Shown here piece by piece: positions 50,492 to 60,307 of a stretch of 64,000 nt of DNA. Within the stretch, counting starts at the first letter, position 1, and every line of letters starts with the position of its first letter. The position numbers and the translations under genes were made by a program. Source of the DNA: Bacillota bacterium (GTDB lineage: Bacteria; Bacillota; Clostridia; Lachnospirales; Lachnospiraceae); the NCBI GenBank assembly GCA_023409535.1, contig JAEYGZ010000050.1, positions 28,873 through 92,872 on the forward strand, given 5' to 3'. The notes beneath the pieces are model-generated. The model was given only the letters and a program-made list of their open reading frames with translations. It did no database searches and was not told where the DNA came from.

Positions 50492-51224
50492 TTGCAGATA
50501 CGACCTTTCCATTACTCTCAAAGATTTCTTTTACTTTCAGAAGAATTGCTTTATCCGGTTCCCGGGTATCCCCAAGGGTATAATTAAGACCAAGCTCTTT
50601 CCATTTGTATTCGCCCATCTTATGAAATGCCAAAAGCTCAATCTTTTCCACATTCGGATAATGATCCAGATGAGCCGAAAGCTCCTTCACACTCTCCAGG
50701 TTATCCGTAAGCCCGGGTACCAGAACGTATCTGATCCAGGCGCCAATCTTCCTCTCCCTCAGATAATCTAAAAACTTTAAGGTAGGATCCAGCGCGACAC
50801 CTGTTACCGCTTTATATACGATGGGATCATAATTCTTAATATCCAGAAGTACCAAATCTGTATAATCCAAAAGCTCCTTCACGGCATCATTCCAGATAAA
50901 GCCCGAGGTATCTAAGGCTACATGGATTCCATGCGGCTTCAGCAGCTTACAGGCCTCCAGAAGAAACTCTGCCTGCAGCGCCGGCTCTCCTCCGGTGAAG
51001 GTTACACCTCCGCCGGAAAATGCCATATAGGATTTATATTTTATAATTTCATCTACTAATTTTTCGGGCGTATAAATCGTTCCCTTATGAACATCCCAGG
51101 TATCAGGATTGTGACAGAATCTACAGCGCAAAGGACACCCCTGTAAAAATACCACAAACCGGATTCCCGGTCCATCCACAGTGCCAAAGCTTTCAAGGGA
51201 ATGTATTCGTCCGATTATACTCAT
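50484..51224 (-). CDS. pflA: pyruvate formate-lyase activating enzyme
   Basis: A radical SAM enzyme of 246 residues that installs the glycyl radical in PflB. The cluster motif is CPLRCRFCHNPDTW (CxxxCxxC) and the SAM motif FTGGEP follows. I start at MSIIGRIHS, just after the pflB stop, with AAAGAGG in the end of pflB. The E. coli enzyme has the same length. It is coupled to pflB and overlaps pdxA. Confidence 0.97.
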   Translation of the reverse strand: MSIIGRIHSLESFGTVDGPGIRFVVFLQGCPLRCRFCHNPDTWDVHKGTIYTPEKLVDEIIKYKSYMAFSGGGVTFTGGEPALQAEFLLEACKLLKPHGIHVALDTSGFIWNDAVKELLDYTDLVLLDIKNYDPIVYKAVTGVALDPTLKFLDYLRERKIGAWIRYVLVPGLTDNLESVKELSAHLDHYPNVEKIELLAFHKMGEYKWKELGLNYTLGDTREPDKAILLKVKEIFESNGKVVSANV

Positions 51225-51228
51225 AGTC

Positions 51229-53457
51229 TCAGCCTCTTTCATGGAAGGTACGATTGATTACATCCATCTGTTGCTCTCTATTCAGTTTAATGAAGTTCAC
51301 TGCATAACCTGATACACGGATCGTCAGCTGAGGGTATTTCTCCGGATGATCCATGGCATCCAGTAAAGTCTCCCTGTCAAATACATTGACATTGATATGA
51401 TGACCTCTGCTGGTGAAATATCCGTCCAACAATCCCTTCAAATTATTGATGCGCTCACCATCTGTCTTACCCAATGCCTTTGGTATGATAGAGAAGGTAT
51501 AGGAGATTCCGTCCTCCGCATGCTTATAGGGAAGCTTTGCAACAGATGACATGGAAGCGATTGCCCCCTTCTTATCTCTTCCGTGCATCGGATTGGCACC
51601 GGGAGCAAAGGGCTCACCCGCTTTACGTCCGTCGGGAGTGTTACCGGTCTTCTTACCGTATACAACATTGGAAGTAATCGTTAATACGGAAAGAGTCTGC
51701 TTTGCTTCACGGTAAGTTTTAACCTTTCGCAGCTTATTCATGAATTTCTCAACGATATCAATGGCAATCTGATCCACACGGTTATCATCATTACCATAGG
51801 CAGGATACTCACCTTCGATTTCATAATCTACGGCTAAGCCTGCTTCGTTGCGGATCACCTTAACCTTGGCATATTTGATGGCAGACAGGGAGTCCGCTAC
51901 TACGGAGAGTCCGGCGATACCGCAGGCTTCCGTACGAAGGATATTGATATCATGAAGGGCCATCTGAAGACGCTCATAGTTATATTTATCATGCATATAA
52001 TGAATAACATTCAGAGTATTGATATAAAGCTCGGATAACCAGTCAAGGGTCTGATCAAACTTTGCCATTACCTCATCATAATCCAGATAATCTCCGGTCA
52101 CCGGGGCAAACATCGGAGCAACCTGCTCTCCGTAGATCTCATCCTTGCCTCCGTTAATGGCATATAATAATGCCTTAGCCAGATTTGCCCGCGCTCCGAA
52201 GAACTGCATCTGCTTGCCGATTCTCATGGCAGACACGCAGCAGGCAATGCCGTAATCATCTCCCCATACCTCTCTCATGATATCATCGCTTTCATACTGG
52301 ATGGAGCTGGTATCAATGGAGACCTTGGAACAGTATTTCTTAAATGCATCCGGCAGGAATACGGACCATAGAACGGTAAGATTGGGCTCCGGTGCCGGTC
52401 CCAAGTTATAGAGGGTGTGAAGGATACGGTAACTGCTCTTGGTAACCAGCGTTCTTCCGTCCAATCCCATGCCGCCGATGGATTCTGTTACCCAGGTGGG
52501 ATCTCCGGAGAACAAATCATTATAATCCGGAGTACGCAGGAAACGTACCATACGAAGCTTCATAACAAATTGATCCATCAGCTCCTGTACTTCTTCTTCC
52601 GTAATCAGGTTGTGCTTCAGATCTCTCTCATAATAGATGTCAAGGAAGGTAGTTACCCTGCCAAGGCTCATGGCAGCGCCGTCCTGCTCCTTAATCGCAC
52701 CCAGATAAGCAAAGTAAGTCCACTGAGTTGCTTCAAAGGAATTCTTTGCCGGAACACTGATATCATAACCATAGGAAGCGGCCATTTCCTTTAACTGCTT
52801 TAAGGCTGCGATCTGCTCGCTGATTTCTTCTCTTAAACGGATATCCGGAGATTCTAAAATAGGAATTTCTAAAAGCTTCTTCTCCTCAACCTTCTCTTCA
52901 ATTAAGAAATCTGCGCCGTATAATGCCACTCTTCTGTAGTCACCGATGATACGGCCTCTTCCGTAAGCGTCCGGCAAACCGGTAATGATACCGGTATGTC
53001 TTGCCTTCTTCATGGCATCGGTATATGCATCAAATACACCGTCATTATGGGTCTTACGGTTCTCGGAATAAATCTCTTCTGTTTTCTTGTCAAGGTTATA
53101 ACCATAGGATGCAAGGGCTTTTTTTACGACCCTGATTCCTCCGTTTGGCATAATACCTCTTTTTAAAGGCTTATCTGTCTGTACACCTACGATAAGCTCC
53201 TCCTCTTTATCAATATATCCTGCTCCAAAGGCTGTAATCGTGGATGGCTTAGAGGTTTCCGCATCAAGAATTCCTTTTGCGTTCTCCTCCTTCATCAGTT
53301 CCATAACCTTGTTCCAAAGGGATGTTGTCCTCTTTGTCGGTCCTGCCAGGAAGGCCTCATCGCCTTCATAAGGAGTATAGTTACGCTGAATAAAACTCCT
53401 CACATTAATGTCGGTCATCCAACTGCCCGGTTTAAAATCATACCATTCCTGTCTCAT
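51229..53457 (-). CDS. pflB: formate C-acetyltransferase (pyruvate formate-lyase)
   Basis: A 742-residue glycyl-radical enzyme that splits pyruvate into acetyl-CoA and formate under anaerobic conditions. The adjacent catalytic cysteines lie in IACCVSAM. The glycyl-radical loop RVSGYAVNF places the radical on Gly717, 25 residues from the end. Length and both motifs match true PFL, not a diol dehydratase or choline lyase. It is the first gene of the pflB-pflA-pdxA operon and has a Crp/Fnr-type site about 42 bases upstream of the likely start of transcription. Confidence 0.98.
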   Translation of the reverse strand: MRQEWYDFKPGSWMTDINVRSFIQRNYTPYEGDEAFLAGPTKRTTSLWNKVMELMKEENAKGILDAETSKPSTITAFGAGYIDKEEELIVGVQTDKPLKRGIMPNGGIRVVKKALASYGYNLDKKTEEIYSENRKTHNDGVFDAYTDAMKKARHTGIITGLPDAYGRGRIIGDYRRVALYGADFLIEEKVEEKKLLEIPILESPDIRLREEISEQIAALKQLKEMAASYGYDISVPAKNSFEATQWTYFAYLGAIKEQDGAAMSLGRVTTFLDIYYERDLKHNLITEEEVQELMDQFVMKLRMVRFLRTPDYNDLFSGDPTWVTESIGGMGLDGRTLVTKSSYRILHTLYNLGPAPEPNLTVLWSVFLPDAFKKYCSKVSIDTSSIQYESDDIMREVWGDDYGIACCVSAMRIGKQMQFFGARANLAKALLYAINGGKDEIYGEQVAPMFAPVTGDYLDYDEVMAKFDQTLDWLSELYINTLNVIHYMHDKYNYERLQMALHDINILRTEACGIAGLSVVADSLSAIKYAKVKVIRNEAGLAVDYEIEGEYPAYGNDDNRVDQIAIDIVEKFMNKLRKVKTYREAKQTLSVLTITSNVVYGKKTGNTPDGRKAGEPFAPGANPMHGRDKKGAIASMSSVAKLPYKHAEDGISYTFSIIPKALGKTDGERINNLKGLLDGYFTSRGHHINVNVFDRETLLDAMDHPEKYPQLTIRVSGYAVNFIKLNREQQMDVINRTFHERG

Positions 53458-53568
53458 CTTTTCTCATCCTTTCCACCGTCTGTTACGGCATATTACAATA
53501 GTATTCACTGGTAAATATTACTTATCTTCTAACTCACCCTATATATACCATACAGAGAATAACATAGC

Positions 53569-53584
53569 TGTGATTTGAATCACA
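53569..53584. promoter_or_regulatory. Crp/Fnr-family operator upstream of pflB
   Basis: TGTGATTTGAATCACA matches TGTGA-N6-TCACA exactly. A TATATA -10 at 53546-53541 (minus strand) puts the site's centre about 42 bases upstream of the start, the class II activator position. No good -35 is present, as expected for an activated promoter. Confidence 0.6.
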
Positions 53585-53612
53585 ATAAAAATATTGCTTA
53601 ATATGAAAAAAA

Positions 53613-53649
53613 GAGCGATATTCTCCATATTGATGAAAAAATACCGCTC
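53613..53649 (-). terminator. terminator of gltBD
   Basis: GAGCGGTATT and AATATCGCTC (minus strand) with a T run. Confidence 0.8.
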
Positions 53650-53730
53650 AAATCAGCAAATTATTATATGATTTGCCAAAAACAATATATATTGTTAAAA
53701 AAATCACATTTACTGAAGTTTTGCCTAAGC

Positions 53731-55233
53731 TTATGCAAGATTGCTGTATCCGATCAGGCTGGCATCCACGGCCTTGGCTGCCTCTCTGCCTTCCCGGATC
53801 GCCCATACGACCAGGGATTGACCTCGGTGCATATCTCCTGCGGTGAACACCCTCTCCACATTGGTCCGGTATTTGCCTGCCTCGGTCTTTACATTAGTTC
53901 TCTGGTCAAGCTCCACACCAAAGGCTTCCGCAACATAACCCTGTGTTCCCAGAAAACCTGCTGCGATAAGAACAAGATCAACCTCAACCTCAGTTTCACT
54001 GCCTGGAACCTGCACCATCATTATACGGCCGGTGGCTTCATCGCGCTTACTCTCCAGCCGTACCACCACAGCCCTGCTTACCTTTCCCTCTTCGTCTGCC
54101 AGGAATTCCTTCACCGTTGCCTGATACATTCTCGGATCATCACCAAAAGCATCGATTGCTTCCTCCTGGCCATAATCCGTCTTGCATACCTTCGGCCACT
54201 CCGGCCAGGGATTGTTCTCCGCTCTGGTATCCGGTGCCTTGGGCATCATCTCCAACTGCAGCACCGAAACCGCACCCTGGCGGATGGAAGTACCTACACA
54301 GTCATTCCCGGTATCACCGCCGCCGATGACCATTACTTTCCTGTCTTTTGCCGAGATTGTAAAGCTATCGATTTCATCCGCTTTTGTCGTTCCTGCATCC
54401 AGAAGGTCCTTGGTTGCCGACTTCAGATAATCCACTGCAAAGAAGATTCCCTTCGCTTCCCTGCCGGGGACCTGAATGTCTCTGGGGTTGGAGGCACCAC
54501 AGGCAAGAATGATCCTGTCGTAATCCTTCTGAAGATCCTCCACGCTGATGTTATTGCCAACATCGGCACCGGTAAGGAAGGTTACCCCTTCTTCCTTCAT
54601 TAGCTCCACTCTTCTCGCAATAACATGCTTCTCCAGCTTCATATTCGGAATGCCGTACATCAGTAAACCGCCGATCCGGTCGGAGCGCTCATATACAGTT
54701 ACAAAATGCCCGCGCTTGTTCAGCTGATCCGCAGCCGCAAGACCGGAAGGACCGGAGCCGATTACCGCAATCTTCTTACCGGTACGATGGGTCGGCGGGC
54801 TGGCCTTCATATAACCTGCCTCATAACCATATTCCGCAATGGAATATTCATTCTCTTTTATCGTCACCGGATCACCGTTTAAGCTGCAGGTACAGGCCGC
54901 CTCACAGGGTGCCGGGCATACCCTGCCGGTAAACTCGGGAAAATTATTGGTTTTCATCAGACGGGTCAATGCCATCTTCCTATTTCCCCGGAACAATAAA
55001 TCGTTCCACTCGGGGATAAGATTGTTCAACGGACATCCCGAAGCCATTCCTCCGATGATCATACCGGACTGGCAGAAGGGTACACCGCATTCCATGCAGC
55101 GGGCTCCCTGACATTTGCGTTCTTCCATAGAAAGAGGCTGATGGAATTCATTAAAATGCTTTACTCTGTCCGCGGATGACTCAGCTTGCGTCTGAGTTCT
55201 CCCATATTCCATAAATCCTGTTGGCTTTCCCAT
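53731..55233 (-). CDS. gltD: glutamate synthase, small subunit
   Basis: A 500-residue NADPH-oxidising flavoprotein that feeds electrons to GltB. The N-terminal iron-sulfur region has CMECGVPFC and CPAPCEAAC. The FAD site is IGSGPSGLAAA (about 157-167) and the NAD(P)H site IGGGDTGNDC. A final FAD motif, FTAGDMHRGQ, lies near the C-terminus. It lies 20 bases after gltB in the same operon. Confidence 0.97.
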   Translation of the reverse strand: MGKPTGFMEYGRTQTQAESSADRVKHFNEFHQPLSMEERKCQGARCMECGVPFCQSGMIIGGMASGCPLNNLIPEWNDLLFRGNRKMALTRLMKTNNFPEFTGRVCPAPCEAACTCSLNGDPVTIKENEYSIAEYGYEAGYMKASPPTHRTGKKIAVIGSGPSGLAAADQLNKRGHFVTVYERSDRIGGLLMYGIPNMKLEKHVIARRVELMKEEGVTFLTGADVGNNISVEDLQKDYDRIILACGASNPRDIQVPGREAKGIFFAVDYLKSATKDLLDAGTTKADEIDSFTISAKDRKVMVIGGGDTGNDCVGTSIRQGAVSVLQLEMMPKAPDTRAENNPWPEWPKVCKTDYGQEEAIDAFGDDPRMYQATVKEFLADEEGKVSRAVVVRLESKRDEATGRIMMVQVPGSETEVEVDLVLIAAGFLGTQGYVAEAFGVELDQRTNVKTEAGKYRTNVERVFTAGDMHRGQSLVVWAIREGREAAKAVDASLIGYSNLA

Positions 55234-55253
55234 ATTTTAACCTCCATTTCTTT

Positions 55254-58200
55254 CTACTTATTCTTGGTATTTGCAAAGAACGCTTCAATCTGCGCCTGCT
55301 CGCTGCTGAGTCCCTTTTCCTCCATCTGAAGGATGGTCAGCAGCATCCGCTTGTAATCATGAGGCATGATCTTCTTGAATTTCGGCAGGTAGACATCAAA
55401 GTTATCCAGGATCTCCTTACCTTTCACGGAATTCGTATATTTCACATGCTCTGAGATCATTTCCTTTAACTCAATAATATCATATTTTTGATTAACCGCT
55501 TCGAAGGAAACCATTCCCTTATTCAGCTTCTTGTATAAATCATTGTTTTCATCCAGAACATAGGCAATACCGCCGCTCATACCCGCCGCAAAGTTCTTGC
55601 CGGTTCTTCCCAGTACTGCTACACGGCCGCCGGTCATGTATTCGCAGCCGTGATCACCGACTCCTTCTACCACTGCCATCGCTCCGGAGTTGCGTACGCA
55701 GAAGCGTTCTCCTGCGACACCGTTTACGAAAGCCTTACCGCTGGTGGCTCCGTACAGGGCAACATTGCCGATGATGATGTTCTCATCCGCTTTGAAGGTG
55801 CTTCCCTTGGGAGGATATGCTACCAGCTTGCCGCCGGATAAGCCCTTGCCAAAGTAATCGTTGCTGTCGCCTTCCAGCTCAATGGTGAGTCCCCTGGGAA
55901 TAAATGCTCCGAAGCTTTGACCGCCGCTTCCCTGCGCTTCAATCACATAGGTGTCTTCCTTCAGTGCAGTACCATATCTTCTGGTAATCTCGGATCCGAG
56001 GATGGTCCCGAAGGTACGGTCCGTATTGGTGATCTGCAGCTTCAGCTTCTGGGTATGCTTATCATTTAATTTGAACTTCTTCAAGAGCACTTTTTCATCT
56101 ACGGTATTCTCCAGTGCAAAATCATAGGTATGGGCGGGATCAAAATGTGCCGCTTCTCCTTCCTTAAGGAAAGGATTGTTAAGAATTGCGGTCAGATCCA
56201 GGGTCTTCGATCTGTCATCACTGCTGCAGGCATCCTTCACCCTCAGTAAATCCGTACGGCCCACCAGCTCATCAAGGGTTCTGAAACCAAGCTTTGCCAT
56301 ATGCTCACGAAGCTCCTGTGCAACAAAACGCATGAAATTCTCCACGTATTCCGGCTTGCCGCGGAACTTCTTACGCAGCTCCGGGTTCTGGGTGGCAACC
56401 CCTACGGGACAGGTATCCAGATTACATACACGCATCATAACACAGCCAAGTGTAACCAAGGGAGCAGTTGCAAAGCCGAATTCTTCGGCTCCCAGTAAAG
56501 CGGCCACCGCTACATCCCGCCCGGTCATCAGCTTCCCGTCCGTCTCAATAACAACCTTATTGCGAAGTCCGTTCATAATCAGGGTCTGGTGTGTCTCTGC
56601 AAGTCCAAGCTCCCAGGGAAGTCCGGCATTATAGATGGAGGTTCTGGGTGCCGCGCCGGTTCCGCCGTCATAACCTGAGATCAGGATGACTCCGGCTCCT
56701 GCCTTGGCGACACCTGCGGCTACTGTTCCGACGCCTGCCTCCGATACCAGCTTCACGGAGATTCTGGCATCTTTATTGGCATTCTTTAAATCATAGATTA
56801 ATTGTGCAAGATCTTCGATGGAATAAATATCATGGTGCGGAGGAGGTGAGATCAGTCCGACACCCGGGGTTGAATGCCTGGTTTTGGCAATCCAGGGATA
56901 TACCTTCTCTGCCGGAAGCTGGCCGCCTTCCCCGGGCTTTGCTCCCTGCGCCATCTTAATCTGGATCTCTCTTGCGCTCACAAGGTATTCACTGGTTACG
57001 CCAAACCGGCCGGAAGCAACCTGCTTGATGGCGGAGCATTTATTCAGGCCGTCCTCTCCAACCTTCAGACGTTCCAAACTCTCCCCGCCCTCCCCGCTGT
57101 TGGACTTGCCGCCCAAACGGTTCATAGCGACCGCCATAGCTTCATGGGCCTCCTGAGAGATAGAGCCATAGGACATGGCACCTGTCTTAAAGCGCTTTAC
57201 GATGGAGTCCACGCTCTCAACCTCATCAATCTCAATTCCCTGCTCCGGATATTGTATCTCCAGCTGGCCGCGAAGGTTTACCTTCCCCTGCTCCGCCGTT
57301 ATCTCCCTGGAATATTCCTTGAACATATCATAGCTGCCGGTTCTGGTGGACTGCTGTAGCAGATGGATGGTCTTGGGATTATAAAGATGCTCCTCCTTAC
57401 CGCTTCTAAGCTTATGGGAACCATCGCTGTCAAGGGTCAGGTCAAGATCCAGGCCCAGAGGATCAAAGGCCTTGGAGTGAAGCGCATTTACCCGCTGCTC
57501 CATCTCCTTCAGGGTAATTCCTCCCACGCGGCTGACGGTGCCTTTAAAATATTTATCAATGACCTCCTTGCTGATGCCGATGGCTTCAAAGATCTTGGAG
57601 CCCTGGTAGGACTGGATGGTTGAAATTCCCATCTTGGAGGCGATCTTGATGATGCTCTTTAAGATCGCCTTATTGTAATCATCCACTGCCGCATAATAGT
57701 CCTTATCCAACAGATTATCGCCAATCAGCTGGCGGATTGTCTCCTGCGCCAGGTAAGGGTTTACCGCGCTGGCACCATAACCGAGAAGACAGGCAAAATG
57801 ATGCACATCCCTGGGTTCCGCACTTTCCACGATCACCGCAAGTGCCGTCCGCTTCTTGGTACGAACCAGATGCTGCTGAAGGGCGGATACTGCCAGCAAG
57901 GATGGAATTGCAACATAATACTCGTTCACGCCGCGGTCGGAAAGGATTAAGATATTGGCACCTTCCCGGTGAGCGCGGTCCGCTTCCAGACAGAGATGGT
58001 CTATGGCCTTCTCCAGGGAAGTATTCTTATAGTAAAGCATCGGAAGCACTTCCACCTGAAAGCCCGGCTTATTCATATATTTAATCTTTAATAAATCCGT
58101 ATTGGTAAGGATCGGGTTATTGATTTTAAGTACCTTGCAGTTCTCCGGCTGCTCCTCAAGTAAATTGCCGTCCTCTCCAAGATACACGGAGGTAGCGGTT

Positions 58201-59813
58201 ACGATTTCCTCACGGATCGCATCGATGGGAGGATTGGTAACCTGTGCGAACAGCTGCTTAAAGTAGCTGAATAAGGGAGGATTATTCTTTGAAAGTACGG
58301 GAATAGGGGCATCAACACCCATCGCTGCCACTGCTTCCTGTCCGCTGCTTGCCATAGGCAGAATAGTGGTCTTATAATCCTCATAGGTATATCCAAAGGC
58401 CTTCTGCAGTCTTGCAAGCTCCTCCTCGTTATATTCCGCAACCTTTTTATTCGGAATATGAAGCTCCTTTAACATCACCAGGTTGCTGTCAAGCCATTCC
58501 CCGTAAGGGGCACGTTTTGCATAGCTGTTCTTTAAATCATCATCATCGATGAGGCTGCCCTTTACCGTATCCACAAGAAGCATTTTGCCCGGGCGGAGTC
58601 TTTCCTTCCTTATAACCTTCTCTGCCGGAACGTCCATGACGCCTACCTCTGAGGAAAGGATCAGATAATCATCGTTGGTAATATAGTATCTGGAGGGTCT
58701 TAAACCGTTACGGTCCAGGACCGCACCCATAATATCACCATCGGAGAACAGGATGGATGCCGGTCCGTCCCAAGGCTCCATCATCGTTGCGTAATACTGG
58801 TAAAAATCAGCTTTCTCCCTGCTGATGGCTGAATCGTTGCTCCAGGGCTCGGGGATGGTGATCATCACCGCAAGGGGAAGCTCCATGCCGCTCATTACCA
58901 GGAATTCCAGGGTGTTATCCAGCATTGCCGAGTCAGAGCCTTCCACATTGATGACAGGAAGCACCTTATGAAGCTCACCTTTCAAATGCTCGGACTCCAT
59001 GGTTTCCTCTCTTGCCAGCATCTTGTCCGCATTGCCTCGTATGGTATTAATCTCACCGTTGTGAACGATGAGGCGGTTGGGATGCGCCCTCTGCCAGCTT
59101 GGATTTGTATTGGTGGAGAATCTGGAGTGAACGATGGCAATGGCACTCTCATAGCTTTCATCCTGTAGATCTTCAAAGAAAAGGCGGAGCTGCTTCACCA
59201 GGAACATTCCCTTATAAACGATAGTACGGCTGGATAAGGAAACCACATAGGTATTATCATTGCTCTGTTCAAAGATTCTTCTTGCGATATACAGCTTGCG
59301 GTCAAAGTCGATCCCCTTTGCGACACCCGCAGGTTTTTTGATGAAGCACTGTAGGATATGAGGCATACATTCCACCGCTCTGTGGCCTAACTCATCAGGG
59401 CGGATCGGCACCTCTCTCCAGCCAAGGAATTTCATACCCTCTTTTTCCACAATGATCTCAAACATCTTCTTCGCCTGGTTACGGCTTAATTCCTCCTGAG
59501 GAAAGAAGAACATACCCACGCCGTAATCACGTTCTCCGTCCAGCTCTATTCCTAAGGGTTTTGTTATCTTTGCAAAAAACTTATGTGAAATCTGAAGCAG
59601 AATTCCGACACCGTCTCCGGTCTGACCGTCGGCGTCCTTACCGGCACGATGCTCCAAATTCTCTACAATCTTTAATGCGCTTTCTACTGTTCCATGGGTC
59701 TTCAATCCCTTCATATGAACGATAGCGCCGATACCGCAGTTATCATGCTCGAAGCGTGGGTCATAAAGACCTTGGGGAACCTGATTGATTTCCTCTCTGA
59801 TGTTTTCCTTCAT
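55254..59813 (-). CDS. gltB: glutamate synthase, large subunit
   Basis: A 1519-residue enzyme that forms two glutamates from glutamine and 2-oxoglutarate. I start at MKENIREEI (AAGGA ten bases upstream), which gives a 25-residue propeptide and then the catalytic Cys26 in NCGIGAIVHM, as in known GltB. The FMN-binding barrel has KPGEGGQLPAEK and GYDGGTGAAP, and the 3Fe-4S cysteines are in CVMMRVCNLDTCPVG. The C-terminal beta-helix (GGRVAVLGRTGKNFAAGMSGG) is complete. The leader is about 160 bases with a terminator-like hairpin. Confidence 0.97.
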   Translation of the reverse strand: MKENIREEINQVPQGLYDPRFEHDNCGIGAIVHMKGLKTHGTVESALKIVENLEHRAGKDADGQTGDGVGILLQISHKFFAKITKPLGIELDGERDYGVGMFFFPQEELSRNQAKKMFEIIVEKEGMKFLGWREVPIRPDELGHRAVECMPHILQCFIKKPAGVAKGIDFDRKLYIARRIFEQSNDNTYVVSLSSRTIVYKGMFLVKQLRLFFEDLQDESYESAIAIVHSRFSTNTNPSWQRAHPNRLIVHNGEINTIRGNADKMLAREETMESEHLKGELHKVLPVINVEGSDSAMLDNTLEFLVMSGMELPLAVMITIPEPWSNDSAISREKADFYQYYATMMEPWDGPASILFSDGDIMGAVLDRNGLRPSRYYITNDDYLILSSEVGVMDVPAEKVIRKERLRPGKMLLVDTVKGSLIDDDDLKNSYAKRAPYGEWLDSNLVMLKELHIPNKKVAEYNEEELARLQKAFGYTYEDYKTTILPMASSGQEAVAAMGVDAPIPVLSKNNPPLFSYFKQLFAQVTNPPIDAIREEIVTATSVYLGEDGNLLEEQPENCKVLKINNPILTNTDLLKIKYMNKPGFQVEVLPMLYYKNTSLEKAIDHLCLEADRAHREGANILILSDRGVNEYYVAIPSLLAVSALQQHLVRTKKRTALAVIVESAEPRDVHHFACLLGYGASAVNPYLAQETIRQLIGDNLLDKDYYAAVDDYNKAILKSIIKIASKMGISTIQSYQGSKIFEAIGISKEVIDKYFKGTVSRVGGITLKEMEQRVNALHSKAFDPLGLDLDLTLDSDGSHKLRSGKEEHLYNPKTIHLLQQSTRTGSYDMFKEYSREITAEQGKVNLRGQLEIQYPEQGIEIDEVESVDSIVKRFKTGAMSYGSISQEAHEAMAVAMNRLGGKSNSGEGGESLERLKVGEDGLNKCSAIKQVASGRFGVTSEYLVSAREIQIKMAQGAKPGEGGQLPAEKVYPWIAKTRHSTPGVGLISPPPHHDIYSIEDLAQLIYDLKNANKDARISVKLVSEAGVGTVAAGVAKAGAGVILISGYDGGTGAAPRTSIYNAGLPWELGLAETHQTLIMNGLRNKVVIETDGKLMTGRDVAVAALLGAEEFGFATAPLVTLGCVMMRVCNLDTCPVGVATQNPELRKKFRGKPEYVENFMRFVAQELREHMAKLGFRTLDELVGRTDLLRVKDACSSDDRSKTLDLTAILNNPFLKEGEAAHFDPAHTYDFALENTVDEKVLLKKFKLNDKHTQKLKLQITNTDRTFGTILGSEITRRYGTALKEDTYVIEAQGSGGQSFGAFIPRGLTIELEGDSNDYFGKGLSGGKLVAYPPKGSTFKADENIIIGNVALYGATSGKAFVNGVAGERFCVRNSGAMAVVEGVGDHGCEYMTGGRVAVLGRTGKNFAAGMSGGIAYVLDENNDLYKKLNKGMVSFEAVNQKYDIIELKEMISEHVKYTNSVKGKEILDNFDVYLPKFKKIMPHDYKRMLLTILQMEEKGLSSEQAQIEAFFANTKNK

Positions 59814-59916
59814 ACGATACTCATCCTTTTCTATATACTTATTATTTCCGAGTCCAATGTGCTGCCAATCCATATCATTTTGAATACAGGGAATATAAGG
59901 AAAATCCCATGATATC

Positions 59917-59964
59917 AAAAAGAGTGCCTCAGATCCGCATAGTTAGCGGTCTAAAACACCCTCG
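59917..59964 (-). promoter_or_regulatory. possible attenuator in the gltB leader
   Basis: Soon after the transcription start, GGGTG pairs with CACTC around an inner AGA-CCGC/GCGG-TCT hairpin, and TTTTT follows. It looks like an intrinsic terminator ahead of the coding region. The competing structure is not identified. Confidence 0.35.
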
Positions 59965-59977
59965 TTTTATTGCGTTG

Positions 59978-60006
59978 ATTATAATATATAATTATGAGTA
60001 TTGCAA
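59978..60006 (-). promoter_or_regulatory. sigma-A promoter of gltBD
   Basis: TTGCAA, 17 bases, TATAAT on the minus strand. It lies in the 494-bp gap 59814-60307. The middle of that gap (60010-60200) is A/T-rich and shows nothing else. Confidence 0.7.
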
Positions 60007-60217
60007 GTATATTTCCACGAAAACATTCACACATAGATTATTTTATTAAATAATTAATCATTTTAACCTTACTATATTAGGTAGTAGTGATATTATTATT
60101 AATAATATTAAGTTTAATTTACCGCATTATTGGGATAAAGTGAAAGCATCCCGGTATTACAAGCCACCCCCCTTCGCAGGACACCCGAAGATATCCGAAA
60201 TTTCAATAATTCCAGCA

Positions 60218-60245
60218 TAAAGTTATGATATCGTAAAGACGATAT
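60218..60245 (+). promoter_or_regulatory. sigma-D (sigma-28)-like promoter of the FliK-like gene
   Basis: TAAA, 16 bases, GACGATAT, one mismatch from the consensus TAAA-N15/16-GCCGATAT used for late flagellar and chemotaxis genes. Confidence 0.6.
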
Positions 60246-60307
60246 ATTAAGCAGCAGGATGCTGCACCTTGCAGGTCATGTCATAAGTCTTTGAAAGAAG
60301 GGCAGTT

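Noticed and set aside
53668..54603. 311-codon open frame on the plus strand
   Set aside because: It is antisense to gltD, whose motifs are complete. Composition is that of a reverse-frame shadow.
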